Part shown: in pieces, positions 19,202 to 28,092 of the stretch
Position numbering within the stretch: position 1 is the stretch's first letter
Layout of the letters: every line of letters starts with the position of its first letter
Notes under the pieces: generated by a model
The model's input: the letters and a program-made list of their open reading frames with translations, nothing else
What the model was told of the DNA's origin: nothing
The model's database searches: none
Made by a program: the position numbers and the translations under genes
Source: Plantactinospora sp. BC1
Lineage (GTDB): Bacteria; Actinomycetota; Actinomycetes; Mycobacteriales; Micromonosporaceae
Length of the DNA: 64,000 nt
Direction of reading: 5' to 3'
Assembly (NCBI RefSeq): GCF_003030345.1
Contig: NZ_CP028158.1
Span: 496,001-560,000 of the forward strand

Positions 19202-20254
19202 TCAGCTCCGGGCGGCCGGGGGAGCGGCGGTGCTCTGCCGGATCACCAGGGTCGGCTCGATCGGCGTGGTGCTGGAGAGCACCGGAAGCGGGCCGCCGAC
19301 CCGGCCGGGGGTGTCGAGCAGTTGCAGCAGGGTCGCCATGCCGCGCCGGCCCACCTCGTCGAAGTCCTGCCGGACGGTGGTCAGCGGCGGCAACATGAAC
19401 TCCGCCTCCGGAATGTCGTCGAAGGCCACCACGCTGATGTCGGCCGGCACCCGGACGCCCCGCTCGTGCAGGGCACGCAGCAGGCCGAGCGCCATCTGGT
19501 CGTTGGCGACGAAGACCGCGGTGACGTCCGGGTTGCCGGCCAGCGCGGTGCCGGCCGCGTACCCGGACCGGGCGCTCCAGTCGCCGGAGATGATCGGCGG
19601 TACGGCGGCGCCGGCCTCCTCCAGGCTCTGCCGCCAGCCGATGATCCGGTCACCCGCCTCCAGCCAGTCGCTCGGCCCGGAGACGTGCCACACGGTCCGG
19701 TGCCCGAGTTCGAGCAGGTGCTGGACGGCGAGCCGGGCCCCGGCCACCTGGTCCACCGAGACCGACGGCAGCCCGCTGTCCTGGCCGGCCTCGACCGCCA
19801 CCGCCGCCATCCCCTGGGGGAGGCTGTGCAGCGCGGCGGCGGCGGCCATCTGCGGCGCGATGATGATCACGCCGTCCACACCCTGACCGTCCAGCGCCTC
19901 GACCGCGCTGAGTACGCCACGGCGGTCGACCTTCTCCAGGGTGACGATGCTGACCCCGTAACCGGCGGCCCGGGCGGCGCGCTCGATGCCGAGCAGCGTC
20001 GAGGCCGGGCCGAAGAGGATGGTGTCGAAGCTCACCACCCCGAGTACCCGGGAGCGGCGGCTGGCCAGGGCTCGGGCCATCGCGTTCGGCCGGTAGCTCA
20101 GCTCGGCCATCGCCCGGACCACCCGGTCCCGGGTCTCGGGCCGGACCCGTGGATGGCCGTTGATCACCCGGGAGACGGTCTGGTGCGACACCCCGGCGAG
20201 CCGGGCCACGTCGGTCATCACCGCCGGACGTCCGGTCCGCGACGGTGTGGTCAC
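19202..20254 (-). CDS. LacI-family transcriptional regulator
   Basis: 350 residues. The N-terminal HTH and hinge are clear (MTDVARLAGVSHQTVSRVINGH, then YRPNAMARALASRRS). They are followed by a periplasmic-binding-protein-like effector domain (GVDGVIIIAPQ, DIPEAEFMLPPLTTVRQDF). Such repressors usually control sugar uptake or glycosidase genes, but none adjoins it here. GTG at 20254 is chosen because GGAGGAG is 6 nt upstream; the in-frame extension to 20473 is not protein-like. Confidence 0.92.
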   Translation of the reverse strand: MTTPSRTGRPAVMTDVARLAGVSHQTVSRVINGHPRVRPETRDRVVRAMAELSYRPNAMARALASRRSRVLGVVSFDTILFGPASTLLGIERAARAAGYGVSIVTLEKVDRRGVLSAVEALDGQGVDGVIIIAPQMAAAAALHSLPQGMAAVAVEAGQDSGLPSVSVDQVAGARLAVQHLLELGHRTVWHVSGPSDWLEAGDRIIGWRQSLEEAGAAVPPIISGDWSARSGYAAGTALAGNPDVTAVFVANDQMALGLLRALHERGVRVPADISVVAFDDIPEAEFMLPPLTTVRQDFDEVGRRGMATLLQLLDTPGRVGGPLPVLSSTTPIEPTLVIRQSTAAPPAARS

Positions 20255-20569
20255 GTGGTTCTCCTCCGCCAGCACAATCCCGCTACCGCCTTCCACCCCC
20301 GCCGGCGACGCCGGACGCTCGATCCAGGTTAGCCCCCTCACCATGGTCGACGGTCGCGACGGCGCGCGTTCGACCAGGTTACGTTTCGGTTCATCGTCGG
20401 CGATCACTCCGGTTCCGCGCCGTCGTCGTCGACGGTCGTTCCGGTACCGCCTCGCTGGTCCGGTATGAGGCAACTGTTATGCGCCGATCGACGGGCCGGA
20501 GACCTAGATTAATGAGCATCGATCGAGGGCGTCGCTTCCTCGCCTTCCCCGCTCCCATAAGGAGTCGTC

Positions 20570-21136
20570 ATGCTCAGACGCCACCTCCTCCGGGCCACGC
20601 TCGGCCTGCTCACCCTCGCCACCTCGCTGGTCGGGGTCGAGGTCGCCGCCGCGCCGGCCACCGCCGCGCCCGCGGTGCGTACGGTCTACTACGACGCGAG
20701 CCGGGCCGGGGAGTTCGGCACCAACTTCACCCAGGCCGCCCAGATCTGGAACAGCAGCGTCAGCAACGTGCGCCTGGTGGCCGGCACCCCGGCGACGGTG
20801 ACGATCTACGTCGACAGCGGCTGGCCCCGGGCGTACGTCACCGGGCTCGGCTCCGGCCGGGTCTACATGGGCTGGCAGGCCGTGAACCAGGGGTACGACC
20901 GGACCAGGATCGCCACCCACGAACTCGGGCACATCCTCGGGCTGCCCGACCGGCGTACCGGACTCTGCTCGGATCTGATGTCCGGCAGCAGCGCCCCGGT
21001 CTCCTGCCGCAACGCGTACCCGAGTGCGGCCGAGGCGTCCCGGGTCGACGCGCTGTTCGCCGGCGGCCTCGCCCCCGCGTACGCCGGTGGCGCGGCGGCG
21101 ACAGTGGCCGGCACGTACGTCTGGACCACCGGCTGA
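20570..21136 (+). CDS. Snapalysin-type secreted zinc metalloprotease (peptidase family M7)
   Basis: 188 residues with a Sec signal peptide ending near ATAAPA, then a compact catalytic domain. The zinc site HELGHILGLPD is the extended HExxHxxGxxD motif of snapalysin, where the third ligand is Asp. A Cys pair (LCSDLM...SCRN) probably forms a disulfide. It would act as a small extracellular neutral protease. ATG at 20570 follows AAGGAG with about 5 nt spacing. A perfect 11-bp hairpin follows the stop. No LysR regulator, often paired with this family in Streptomyces, is nearby. Confidence 0.93.
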   Translation: MLRRHLLRATLGLLTLATSLVGVEVAAAPATAAPAVRTVYYDASRAGEFGTNFTQAAQIWNSSVSNVRLVAGTPATVTIYVDSGWPRAYVTGLGSGRVYMGWQAVNQGYDRTRIATHELGHILGLPDRRTGLCSDLMSGSSAPVSCRNAYPSAAEASRVDALFAGGLAPAYAGGAAATVAGTYVWTTG

Positions 21137-21141
21137 GCGTC

Positions 21142-21172
21142 GCGGGCCGCGCGGCGATCCGGCGCGGCCCGC
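21142..21172 (+). terminator. Hairpin terminator after the snapalysin gene
   Basis: GCGGGCCGCGC (21142-21152) pairs perfectly with GCGCGGCCCGC (21162-21172) across a 9-nt loop, 5 nt after the stop codon. There is no U tract, as is common in high-GC actinomycetes. Confidence 0.6.
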
Positions 21173-21505
21173 CCGCGTCCACCTCCCGGTCCGGGCGGCT
21201 CGCCATGCCGCCCGGACCTTCCGGGCTCCGCCGGCACCCGGGTCCCTCCCGGCGGGCGGGCCGGTGCGGGCGCCGCGAGGGCCGGCCCGGGTGGACCGTG
21301 CGGCTGCTCCGCCGGGATCGGCCGCCGAGAGTGGACGGTGTGCCGGGCCGGTTCGTCGGTGGCCGACAGTAGGCTCGCCGACACCGGCGGGCCGCCCCCC
21401 ACCGGTTGAGCCGATTGGTTACCTTGAAGCCGGTCGTCCAAGATCTGACCGGCTGGACCACGTCCGGACCGGCCGTTTCCCGTTGCGGTGTTGGGGAGGT
21501 TTCGG
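21173..21505. other. Intergenic region before the glnX-pknG operon
   Basis: About 330 bases without a convincing gene. It must carry the promoter of the seven-gene operon that follows. A slightly AT-richer stretch (ttggttaccttgaagcc, near 21415-21431) is the most likely promoter zone, but I cannot fix -35 and -10 boxes. Confidence 0.4.
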
Positions 21506-22867
21506 GTGGGTTCGCACGGGTCGGCGGTGGCTGTCACGCCAGGCCGGTTGGCCGTTCCGCCGCAACCCCGCCCACCGGACCTGATGCGCCGGATGACGAC
21601 ACCGTTGCGCCGCACACCCGGCCGGTTCACCGCGATCCTGGCCGGGGTGGTCGTGCTGGGGCTGCTCACCGGGGTGGTCGCCTTCGTCGGCGTACGGCAG
21701 CGCGCGGATCTGGTCCGGGGAGTGACCGCCCGCAGCGGTGAGCTGGCGGTGGCGGCGCAGAGCCTCTACCGTGCGCTCTCCGACGCCGACGCCACCGCCG
21801 CGAGCGCCTTCCTCTCCAACGGTCTCGAGCCGCCCGCGCTGCGCGACCGCTACCAGCGCGACCTGGCCGACGCGGCCTCCGCGCTCACCGTCGTCTCGGC
21901 AGCGGTCTCGGACGACAGCCGGGGTGCCGCGGCGGTCGCCCGGATCACCGCCCGCCTTCCGGTCTACAGCGGGCTGGTGGAGACCGCCCGGACCTACAAC
22001 CGGCAGGGTCTGCCGCTCGGCGTCGCCTATCTCCAGGAAGCCTCCGGCCTGATGCGTGACGAGCTGCTGCCCGCCGCCCAGGAGCTCTACGCGACGGCCT
22101 CGACCGAGCTGGACGAGGCGCGGGACCGGGCGGCCGGCTTCCCCTGGGTGGCGGTACTGCTCGCCGTACTCACCCTGGCGGCACTGGTGCTGACGCAGAT
22201 CCACCTGACCCGGCGGACCAACCGGCTGCTCAACGTGGGTCTGCTGGTCGCCACGGGTGCGACCGTACTGCTGGTGGCCTGGCTGACCGGCTCGGCACTG
22301 GTCGCGGCGGGGAACCTGCGGGACAGCCGGGACTCCGGCTCGGCCCAGGTCAACCTGCTCGCCGAGGCGCGGATCGCCGGGTTGCAGGCCCGCGCCGACG
22401 AGGCGCTGACCCTGGTCGCCCGGGGCAACGGCGCGGCCTTCGAGGAGAACCACGGCGTCCTGATGGAGCGACTCGCCGGGGCCGACGGCTCGGGCGGGCT
22501 GCTGGCGCAGGCTCGGGCGGCGGCGCCGGACGACACCACCCGACAGGCGGTCGAGGCGGCGATCGCCCGGAGCAGGGAATGGTCGGCGGCGCACCGCAAC
22601 GTGCGGGCCCTCGACGACAGTGGCGAGTACGCCAAGGCGGTGGCCGCGACGGTCGGCACCGGCGAGCAGACCACGGCCGCCATCTTCAACAGGTTCGACG
22701 AGGCGCTCGCGCTGGCCATCACCCACAACGGAGACCGGTTCGAACGTGAGGCGGTCAGCGCCGGCCGGGCCCTCACCGGCGTCGACATCGGTATCGTCGG
22801 ACTGAGCCTCCTCCTGCTGGTCGGGGCCGCGGTGGGCATGCAGCAGCGGATTGCGGAGTATCGATGA
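21506..22867 (+). CDS. glnX: GlnX-like membrane protein
   Basis: 453 residues with four predicted membrane segments: one near the N terminus (FTAILAGVVVLGLLTGVVAF), two adjacent in the middle (PWVAVLLAVLTLAALVL and LNVGLLVATGATVLLVAW) and one at the C terminus (IGIVGLSLLLLVGAAVG). Two extracytoplasmic helical regions lie between them. This topology plus the downstream glnH and pknG identifies the GlnX of the actinobacterial glnX-glnH-pknG amino-acid sensing pathway, where GlnX is proposed to pass the GlnH signal across the membrane. GTG at 21506 has GGGGAGG 6 nt upstream; ATG at 21584 is an alternative. The stop overlaps glnH (ATGA). Confidence 0.85.
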   Translation: MGSHGSAVAVTPGRLAVPPQPRPPDLMRRMTTPLRRTPGRFTAILAGVVVLGLLTGVVAFVGVRQRADLVRGVTARSGELAVAAQSLYRALSDADATAASAFLSNGLEPPALRDRYQRDLADAASALTVVSAAVSDDSRGAAAVARITARLPVYSGLVETARTYNRQGLPLGVAYLQEASGLMRDELLPAAQELYATASTELDEARDRAAGFPWVAVLLAVLTLAALVLTQIHLTRRTNRLLNVGLLVATGATVLLVAWLTGSALVAAGNLRDSRDSGSAQVNLLAEARIAGLQARADEALTLVARGNGAAFEENHGVLMERLAGADGSGGLLAQARAAAPDDTTRQAVEAAIARSREWSAAHRNVRALDDSGEYAKAVAATVGTGEQTTAAIFNRFDEALALAITHNGDRFEREAVSAGRALTGVDIGIVGLSLLLLVGAAVGMQQRIAEYR

Positions 22868-23856
22868 GACATCGGCATCTCGCCGGCCGGGTCCTTGCCG
22901 GCGTCCTCGTGGCGGTGGCCACGGTGGGTCTCGCCGCCTGCGGCACCGACGAGCAGGCGCTGCCCGACAACCGGATGGTGGCCGACCCGCCCCGGCCGGT
23001 CGGGATGCAGGATCCGGCGGTCATCCCCACCGGCCCGGCGGCCTCGTCCGGCTCGTGCAACCCCCGGGCCAGCCTGCGGCCGTCCGGCGCGCTGCCCCGT
23101 CCCCGACAGATGCCCTCCGGCAGCGCCATGGACAAGATCGTCCAGCGTGGACGGCTGATCGTCGGGGTCGACCAGAACAACTACCAGTTCGGGTTCCGGG
23201 ATCCGCTGACCGGCCAGCTCACCGGCTTCGACGTCGACATCGCCCGGGAGATCGCCCGGGGCCTCTTCGGCGATCCGGGCCGGATCCAGTTCCGGGCGAT
23301 CAGCTCGGCCGACCGGATCAAGGTGGTCAAGGACGGCACCGTCGACATGGTGGTCCGGACCATGACGATGAACTGCGAACGGTGGCAGGAGGTCAGCTTC
23401 TCCACCGAATACTTCACCGCGGGCCAGCGCGTCCTGGTCACCCGTGGCTCCGGGGTGAAGAGCATCGACGACCTGCGCGGCAAGAAGGTCTGCGCGGCGG
23501 CCGGCAGCACCTCGATCCGGAACATCGCGGAGAAGGGCACCGCACCGGTCTCGGTGGTCAACTGGACGGACTGTCTCGTGCTGCTCCAACAGAACCAGGT
23601 CGTCGCGGTCTCGACCGACGACAGCATCCTGGTCGGGCTCGCCGCCCAGGACCCGAACACCGAGGTCGTCGGCCCGCGGTTCAGCGACGAGCCGTACGGG
23701 GTGGCGATCTCCCGCGAGGCGCCTGAGCTGGTCCGGTTCGTCAACGGCGTACTCGCCAAGATCCGCCTCGACGGCACCTGGACCCGGCTGTACACCCGAT
23801 GGTTGACGTCGCTGGGCCCGGCGCCGGCGCCGCCGGTCGCGCGTTACCGGGACTAG
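22864..23856 (+). CDS. glnH: GlnH-like amino-acid-binding lipoprotein
   Basis: 330 residues. The lipobox VGLAAC places the lipidated Cys near residue 26. A Pro-rich linker leads to a type 2 periplasmic-binding domain (RLIVGVDQNNYQFGF, GFDVDIAREIA, MVVRTMTMNCERW, GKKVCAAAGSTS). In mycobacteria the orthologue binds Asp/Glu and signals to PknG through GlnX; the same role is inferred here. No ABC permease or ATPase is encoded in the operon, which supports sensing rather than uptake. Starts at the ATGA overlap with glnX; a 91-nt gap follows. Confidence 0.9.
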   Translation: MRHRHLAGRVLAGVLVAVATVGLAACGTDEQALPDNRMVADPPRPVGMQDPAVIPTGPAASSGSCNPRASLRPSGALPRPRQMPSGSAMDKIVQRGRLIVGVDQNNYQFGFRDPLTGQLTGFDVDIAREIARGLFGDPGRIQFRAISSADRIKVVKDGTVDMVVRTMTMNCERWQEVSFSTEYFTAGQRVLVTRGSGVKSIDDLRGKKVCAAAGSTSIRNIAEKGTAPVSVVNWTDCLVLLQQNQVVAVSTDDSILVGLAAQDPNTEVVGPRFSDEPYGVAISREAPELVRFVNGVLAKIRLDGTWTRLYTRWLTSLGPAPAPPVARYRD

Positions 23857-23947
23857 CGTGTCTCGTGGACCTTCCAGTGCGGTGGCGGGGCACCGCCGGG
23901 CACCCGGCGGCGCCGGCCGGCAGCACGGGATCCGGTCAGCCCCGCCG

Positions 23948-25315
23948 ATGAGCGTGCCGCCGCCGTCACCGATGGGCCGGGCCGAGGTCGACCGGGTGCT
24001 CGGCGCGCTCGGTGCGGCGCTCGACCGGGCCTCGGCCGCGATGTACGCCCTGGACAGCCGCCCCGAGCTGGCCCTGCTGCGGGACACCCGGCCGACCGGC
24101 GAGACCGCCCGGGTCGCCGCCGACGTGCGCGCCCGGACCGCTGCGCTCTGGTCGCAGTTCGCCGCCTTCGGGGTGCTGCTCGACCAGGCCCGCGCGGTAC
24201 GCGCCCGGCGGTCCCGGCCCGGCGACCCCGAGCTGCGGGAACTCGGTGCACTGCTCACCTCCCCGGCCGTCGCGCTCGACGCGGACGGAACGGTGCTGGA
24301 CGACCCGGCAGGCGCGGCGGCGCACCGGATCGCCTTACCCGAGCTGGCCCGGCGGATCGAGGCGGAGGCCGCCGCGCTGGCCGGCACGCTCGACGCGCTG
24401 GCGGCCGCACGGGCCCGGCTCGCCGGCTGGTTCGGCCAGCTCACCGACGGCCTGCACCGGCTGCGGGCAGAGGTCGTCGAGCTGAGCGGGTCGGTACGGC
24501 CCGACGAGCCGGCGGGTACCGGCGCTCCGGCCGGACCCGGTGCCGCCCCGGCCGTCGGCGCGCGGGCCGGCGTCGCGGCGGCGGGATCGGGTACCGCCGA
24601 GGTGCCGCGCGACGAACTCGAACGGCTCGGCCGGGCGGTCGAGGAGGCGTACCGGAGCGCGCTCGCCGACCCGCTCGGCGCGGCCGGGTCCGGGTCGACC
24701 GCGACAGTCCTGCGGGACCGGCTGCGGCGGTTGGCGGCCGAACTCGCCGCCCTGACCGGTCGAGTCGCCGAGTTGACCGAGGTACGCGACGGCTATCCCG
24801 GGCGTACCGCACGGCTGGCGGCCGAACTGGACGAACTCGGTACGGCCGTCGCCGAAACCGCCCGGACGTACGCGCTGGCACGCACCAAGATCGCCAACTC
24901 GGCCCTGCCCGACCCGACCCCGGATCCGACCCCGGCGCTGCGTGCCCAGTTCGCCCAGCTCGGTCAGGTGCACCGGGAGCGGCGGTGGAGCCGGGTCGGC
25001 ACGGAACTGGCCGCGCTCGAACGGGGCGTGGCGGACGCCCGGCGCCGGACGGCCGAGTCGCACGAGGCGGCGGACGGGCTGCTGCGGCGGCGTGCCGAAC
25101 TGCGGGGCCGGCTCGACGCGTACCGGGCCAAGGCGGGGCGGCTCGGCCTGATCGAGCACACCGCACTCTCCGCCCGCTACCGGCAGGCCCGCGACCTGCT
25201 CTACACCAGCCCGTGTGATCTGTCGGCGGCGACCCGGGCCGTGGTCGCGTACCAGCGTCACCTCAACGATCTCGCCGAGCGCCCGGCGCCCGGCGCGAAG
25301 GGAGCCGTTCCATGA
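23948..25315 (+). CDS. Long alpha-helical/coiled-coil protein of the pknG operon, function unknown
   Basis: 455 residues, very rich in Ala, Leu, Arg and Glu, with long heptad-like runs (RIEAEAAALAGTLDALAAARARL and RLRRLAAELAALTGRVAELT), broken by a Pro/Gly/Ala linker. No catalytic motif, signal or membrane segment is seen. Its position between glnH and pknG suggests a scaffold or regulator of kinase signalling. ATG at 23948 is preferred, but GTG at 23858 would add 30 residues and no ribosome site decides. Codon 130 is TTA (24335-24337), rare in these genomes. The stop overlaps the pknG start. Confidence 0.75.
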   Translation: MSVPPPSPMGRAEVDRVLGALGAALDRASAAMYALDSRPELALLRDTRPTGETARVAADVRARTAALWSQFAAFGVLLDQARAVRARRSRPGDPELRELGALLTSPAVALDADGTVLDDPAGAAAHRIALPELARRIEAEAAALAGTLDALAAARARLAGWFGQLTDGLHRLRAEVVELSGSVRPDEPAGTGAPAGPGAAPAVGARAGVAAAGSGTAEVPRDELERLGRAVEEAYRSALADPLGAAGSGSTATVLRDRLRRLAAELAALTGRVAELTEVRDGYPGRTARLAAELDELGTAVAETARTYALARTKIANSALPDPTPDPTPALRAQFAQLGQVHRERRWSRVGTELAALERGVADARRRTAESHEAADGLLRRRAELRGRLDAYRAKAGRLGLIEHTALSARYRQARDLLYTSPCDLSAATRAVVAYQRHLNDLAERPAPGAKGAVP

Positions 25316-28092
25316 GCACCCGCTGCCTGCGACCCGGTTGCCCCGGCTCCTACCTCCCCGACGGCTACTGCGACGAGTGCGGTCGGCGGGCACCGGCCGC
25401 CGGGTCGACGACGGGGCCGGAGAGCACCGGCGGCGCGACGGGTACCGGCCCGGTAGCCGCCTCGACGGGTACCGGCCCGATCGGGACCTCGACGGGTACC
25501 GGTCCGGTCGGGACCTCGACCGGTACCGGACGGGGCGCGGCGCCGACCGGGACGGGCCGGGCGTCGGTACCGACCGGAACCGGCCGGGCGTCGGTGCCGG
25601 CCGCCGCCGTCGGTGTCGGCCCGGGCGTCGGCCCGGGCGGCCGCGCCATCGCCGGACACGGCTCGGTGCCGGGACAGCCAGCGGGGCCGACCGGGCACGC
25701 CGCGCTCTCCACCGGTCAGCGCCCGGGACCGGCCTCGACGGGCCAGGGCCCGGCGCAGGCCGGCTCGCCGGGCCCGGCGTCGACCGGGCAGGGCTTGGCG
25801 TCCGGGCAGGGCTTGGCGTCTGGGCAGGGCTTGGCGTCTGGGCAGGGCTTGGCGTCGACGGGGCAGGGTCCGGCGTCGACCGGCCAGGGACCGGCGTCCA
25901 CCGGCACCGGGTGGGGCTCGACGCCGAGCGGGATCGGCACCGTGCCGAGCCGGGGCACCTCGAACTCCGGCTCGCGGAGTTCCACCCGGTCCCGCAGCGC
26001 GTCCCGGGGTGGTCTCGGCGCCGGCCTGGTCGACATCGCCCGGGTACCGCTGCGCGACCCGGCCACCGCCGTGATGGCCGAGCCGAAGGTCGCCGAGTCG
26101 CGACGGTTCTGCGTGAGCTGCGAGAAGCCGGTGGGGCGGGGCCGGGAGGACCGCCCGGGTCGGGCCGAGGGCTTCTGCCCGCACTGCGGCACCCAGTTCT
26201 CCTTCGTACCCCGGCTCGGCCCGGGCGACGTGATCAATCGACGGTACGAGATCCTCGGGGCGCTCGCGTACGGCGGACTGGGTTGGATCTACCTCGCCCG
26301 GGACCGCAACGTCAGTGACACCGTCAGCGACCGCTGGGTGGTACTCAAGGGACTGATCAACACCTCGGACGAGGACGCGATGGCGTCGGCCGTGGCGGAG
26401 CGTCGCTTCCTGGTCGAGCTGGACCACCCCAACATTGTCAAGATCCACGATTTCGTGGAGCACCCCGACCCACGCACCGGGATCCCGGTCGGCTACATCG
26501 TGATGGAGTACGTCGGCGGCCAGTCACTGCGGGACATGCTGCTGGCCCGGCGCCGGGACACCGGCCAACGCGCCCTGCCGCTGCCCGAGGTGATCGCCTA
26601 CGGGGTGGAGATCCTGCCCGCCCTCGACTACCTGCACGACCGCAACCTGCTCTTCTGCGACTTCAAGCCGGACAACGTCATCCACGCCGAGGAGCAGCTC
26701 AAACTCATCGACCTCGGCGCGGTACGCCACGTCGACGACAGCACCAGCGCGATCTTCGGCACCCCCGGTTACCAGGCGCCGGAGGTCGGCACGCTCGGCC
26801 CCTCGGTCGCCTCGGACATCTACACCGTCGGGCGGGCGCTGGCCGTACTCAGCCTCGACTTCCGCGGCTTCTCGACCACGTACGCCAACCGGCTGCCGGA
26901 GCCGGCCGACACGCCGCTGTTCACCGCCGAGATGTCGTACCACCGGCTGCTGCGCCGGGCCACCCACCCCGATCCGGACCGGCGCTTCCAGAGCGCCGGG
27001 GAGATGAGCGAGCAACTCCTCGGCGTACTGCGCGAGGTGCTCTCCGCCGCCGACGGCGTACCCCGGCCGGCGGTGTCCCGGCAGTTCACCCCGGAGCGGC
27101 GCGCCTTCGGTACCGAGGCCGGCGAGGTCGGCCGGGCGGTCGCCGGACGGGCCTGGGGCGCCGGAGGTGGCGTACCACCCGGTGCGATCGCCCCGGCGCC
27201 GCCGGTGGTCGCCGCGGCACTGCCGCTGCCGCAGGTCGACGTCCTCGATCCCGGTGCCGGCTTCCTCGCCTCGCTCGGCGCGACCGACCCGGCGGAACTG
27301 GTCCGGCAGCTCACCGCCGCACCGGTCCGCAGCGTGGAGGTGGCGCTGCGGCTGGCCAGGGCCCGGATCGAGGGCGGAGACCTGGCGGGAGCGGCCGCGG
27401 ACCTGGACCGGCTGGCCGCGGCCGACCCGTTCGACTGGCGCGTCGACTGGTACCGGGGCCTGGCGGCGCTGACCGCGAACCGCCCCGCCGAGGCGCGGGT
27501 CGCCTTCGACGCGGTCTACGACGTCCTGCCGGGCGAACCGGCGGCCCGGCTCGCGCTGGCGGTCAGCGCGGAGTGCACCGGCGACCGGGAGATGGCGACC
27601 CGGCTCTACGACCGGGTCTGGCGGGTGGACCACGGCTATCTGAGCGCCGCGTTCGGGCTGGCCCGGATCCGGTTCCTGGTCGGCGACCGGGCGGGCGCGC
27701 TCGCCGTACTCGACCAGGTGCCGGACAGTTCGAGTCAGCACGTGGCGGCGCAGGTCGCCGCCGTCCGGGCCAGTCTGCCCGGGTTGACGGCGGGCACCAC
27801 CGGCCCGGACGACCTGCTGCGGGCGTCCGCCCGGCTGGAGCGGCTCGGCCTGGACGTGGAGCGGCAGACCCGGCTCACCATCGAGGTGCTGGAGGTGGCC
27901 CTGGCCTGGGTACGGAACCGGTCGACGGCCGCCTCCGGGGCGCGTCTGCTGGGGCACGAACTCTCCGAACGCGGGCTGCGGTTGGGGCTGGAACGGGCGT
28001 ACCGGACGCTGGCCCAGCTCTCCCGCGATCCCGAGCTGCGGATCGCGCTGGTCGACCACGCGAACGCCGTCCGGCCGAGGACGCTGGTGTGA
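25312..28092 (+). CDS. pknG: PknG-type serine/threonine protein kinase
   Basis: 926 residues, longer than mycobacterial PknG (about 750). Order: N-terminal zinc ribbon (CLRPGCPG...YCDECG); a Gly/Thr/Ser-rich linker of about 200 residues with internal repeats; the PknG rubredoxin-like domain (CVSC...CPHCG); the kinase domain (GGLGWIYLARD, VVLKG, catalytic loop CDFKPDN, DLG in place of DFG, GTPGYQAPE); and a C-terminal TPR region (RLARARIEGGDLAGAAADLD). The iron/zinc centre and TPRs are hallmarks of PknG, a soluble kinase that controls glutamate/2-oxoglutarate metabolism by phosphorylating an FHA protein. ATG at 25312 overlaps the previous stop; the end overlaps the phosphatase gene. Confidence 0.95.
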   Translation: MSTRCLRPGCPGSYLPDGYCDECGRRAPAAGSTTGPESTGGATGTGPVAASTGTGPIGTSTGTGPVGTSTGTGRGAAPTGTGRASVPTGTGRASVPAAAVGVGPGVGPGGRAIAGHGSVPGQPAGPTGHAALSTGQRPGPASTGQGPAQAGSPGPASTGQGLASGQGLASGQGLASGQGLASTGQGPASTGQGPASTGTGWGSTPSGIGTVPSRGTSNSGSRSSTRSRSASRGGLGAGLVDIARVPLRDPATAVMAEPKVAESRRFCVSCEKPVGRGREDRPGRAEGFCPHCGTQFSFVPRLGPGDVINRRYEILGALAYGGLGWIYLARDRNVSDTVSDRWVVLKGLINTSDEDAMASAVAERRFLVELDHPNIVKIHDFVEHPDPRTGIPVGYIVMEYVGGQSLRDMLLARRRDTGQRALPLPEVIAYGVEILPALDYLHDRNLLFCDFKPDNVIHAEEQLKLIDLGAVRHVDDSTSAIFGTPGYQAPEVGTLGPSVASDIYTVGRALAVLSLDFRGFSTTYANRLPEPADTPLFTAEMSYHRLLRRATHPDPDRRFQSAGEMSEQLLGVLREVLSAADGVPRPAVSRQFTPERRAFGTEAGEVGRAVAGRAWGAGGGVPPGAIAPAPPVVAAALPLPQVDVLDPGAGFLASLGATDPAELVRQLTAAPVRSVEVALRLARARIEGGDLAGAAADLDRLAAADPFDWRVDWYRGLAALTANRPAEARVAFDAVYDVLPGEPAARLALAVSAECTGDREMATRLYDRVWRVDHGYLSAAFGLARIRFLVGDRAGALAVLDQVPDSSSQHVAAQVAAVRASLPGLTAGTTGPDDLLRASARLERLGLDVERQTRLTIEVLEVALAWVRNRSTAASGARLLGHELSERGLRLGLERAYRTLAQLSRDPELRIALVDHANAVRPRTLV
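25786..25857 (+). repeat. 18-bp minisatellite inside pknG (four units)
   Basis: Four consecutive copies of gggcagggcttggcgtct, with changes only at the last base or two of the unit, encode GQGLAS repeated. They lie in the disordered linker between the zinc ribbon and the rubredoxin-like domain. Diverged related units (GQGPAS) continue downstream. The near-identity at DNA level suggests recent slippage, so copy number may vary between strains. Confidence 0.9.

Noticed and set aside
25440-25960. CRISPR-like or satellite array
   Set aside because: The repeats are in frame, encode Gly/Thr/Ser linker residues of PknG and have no unique spacers.
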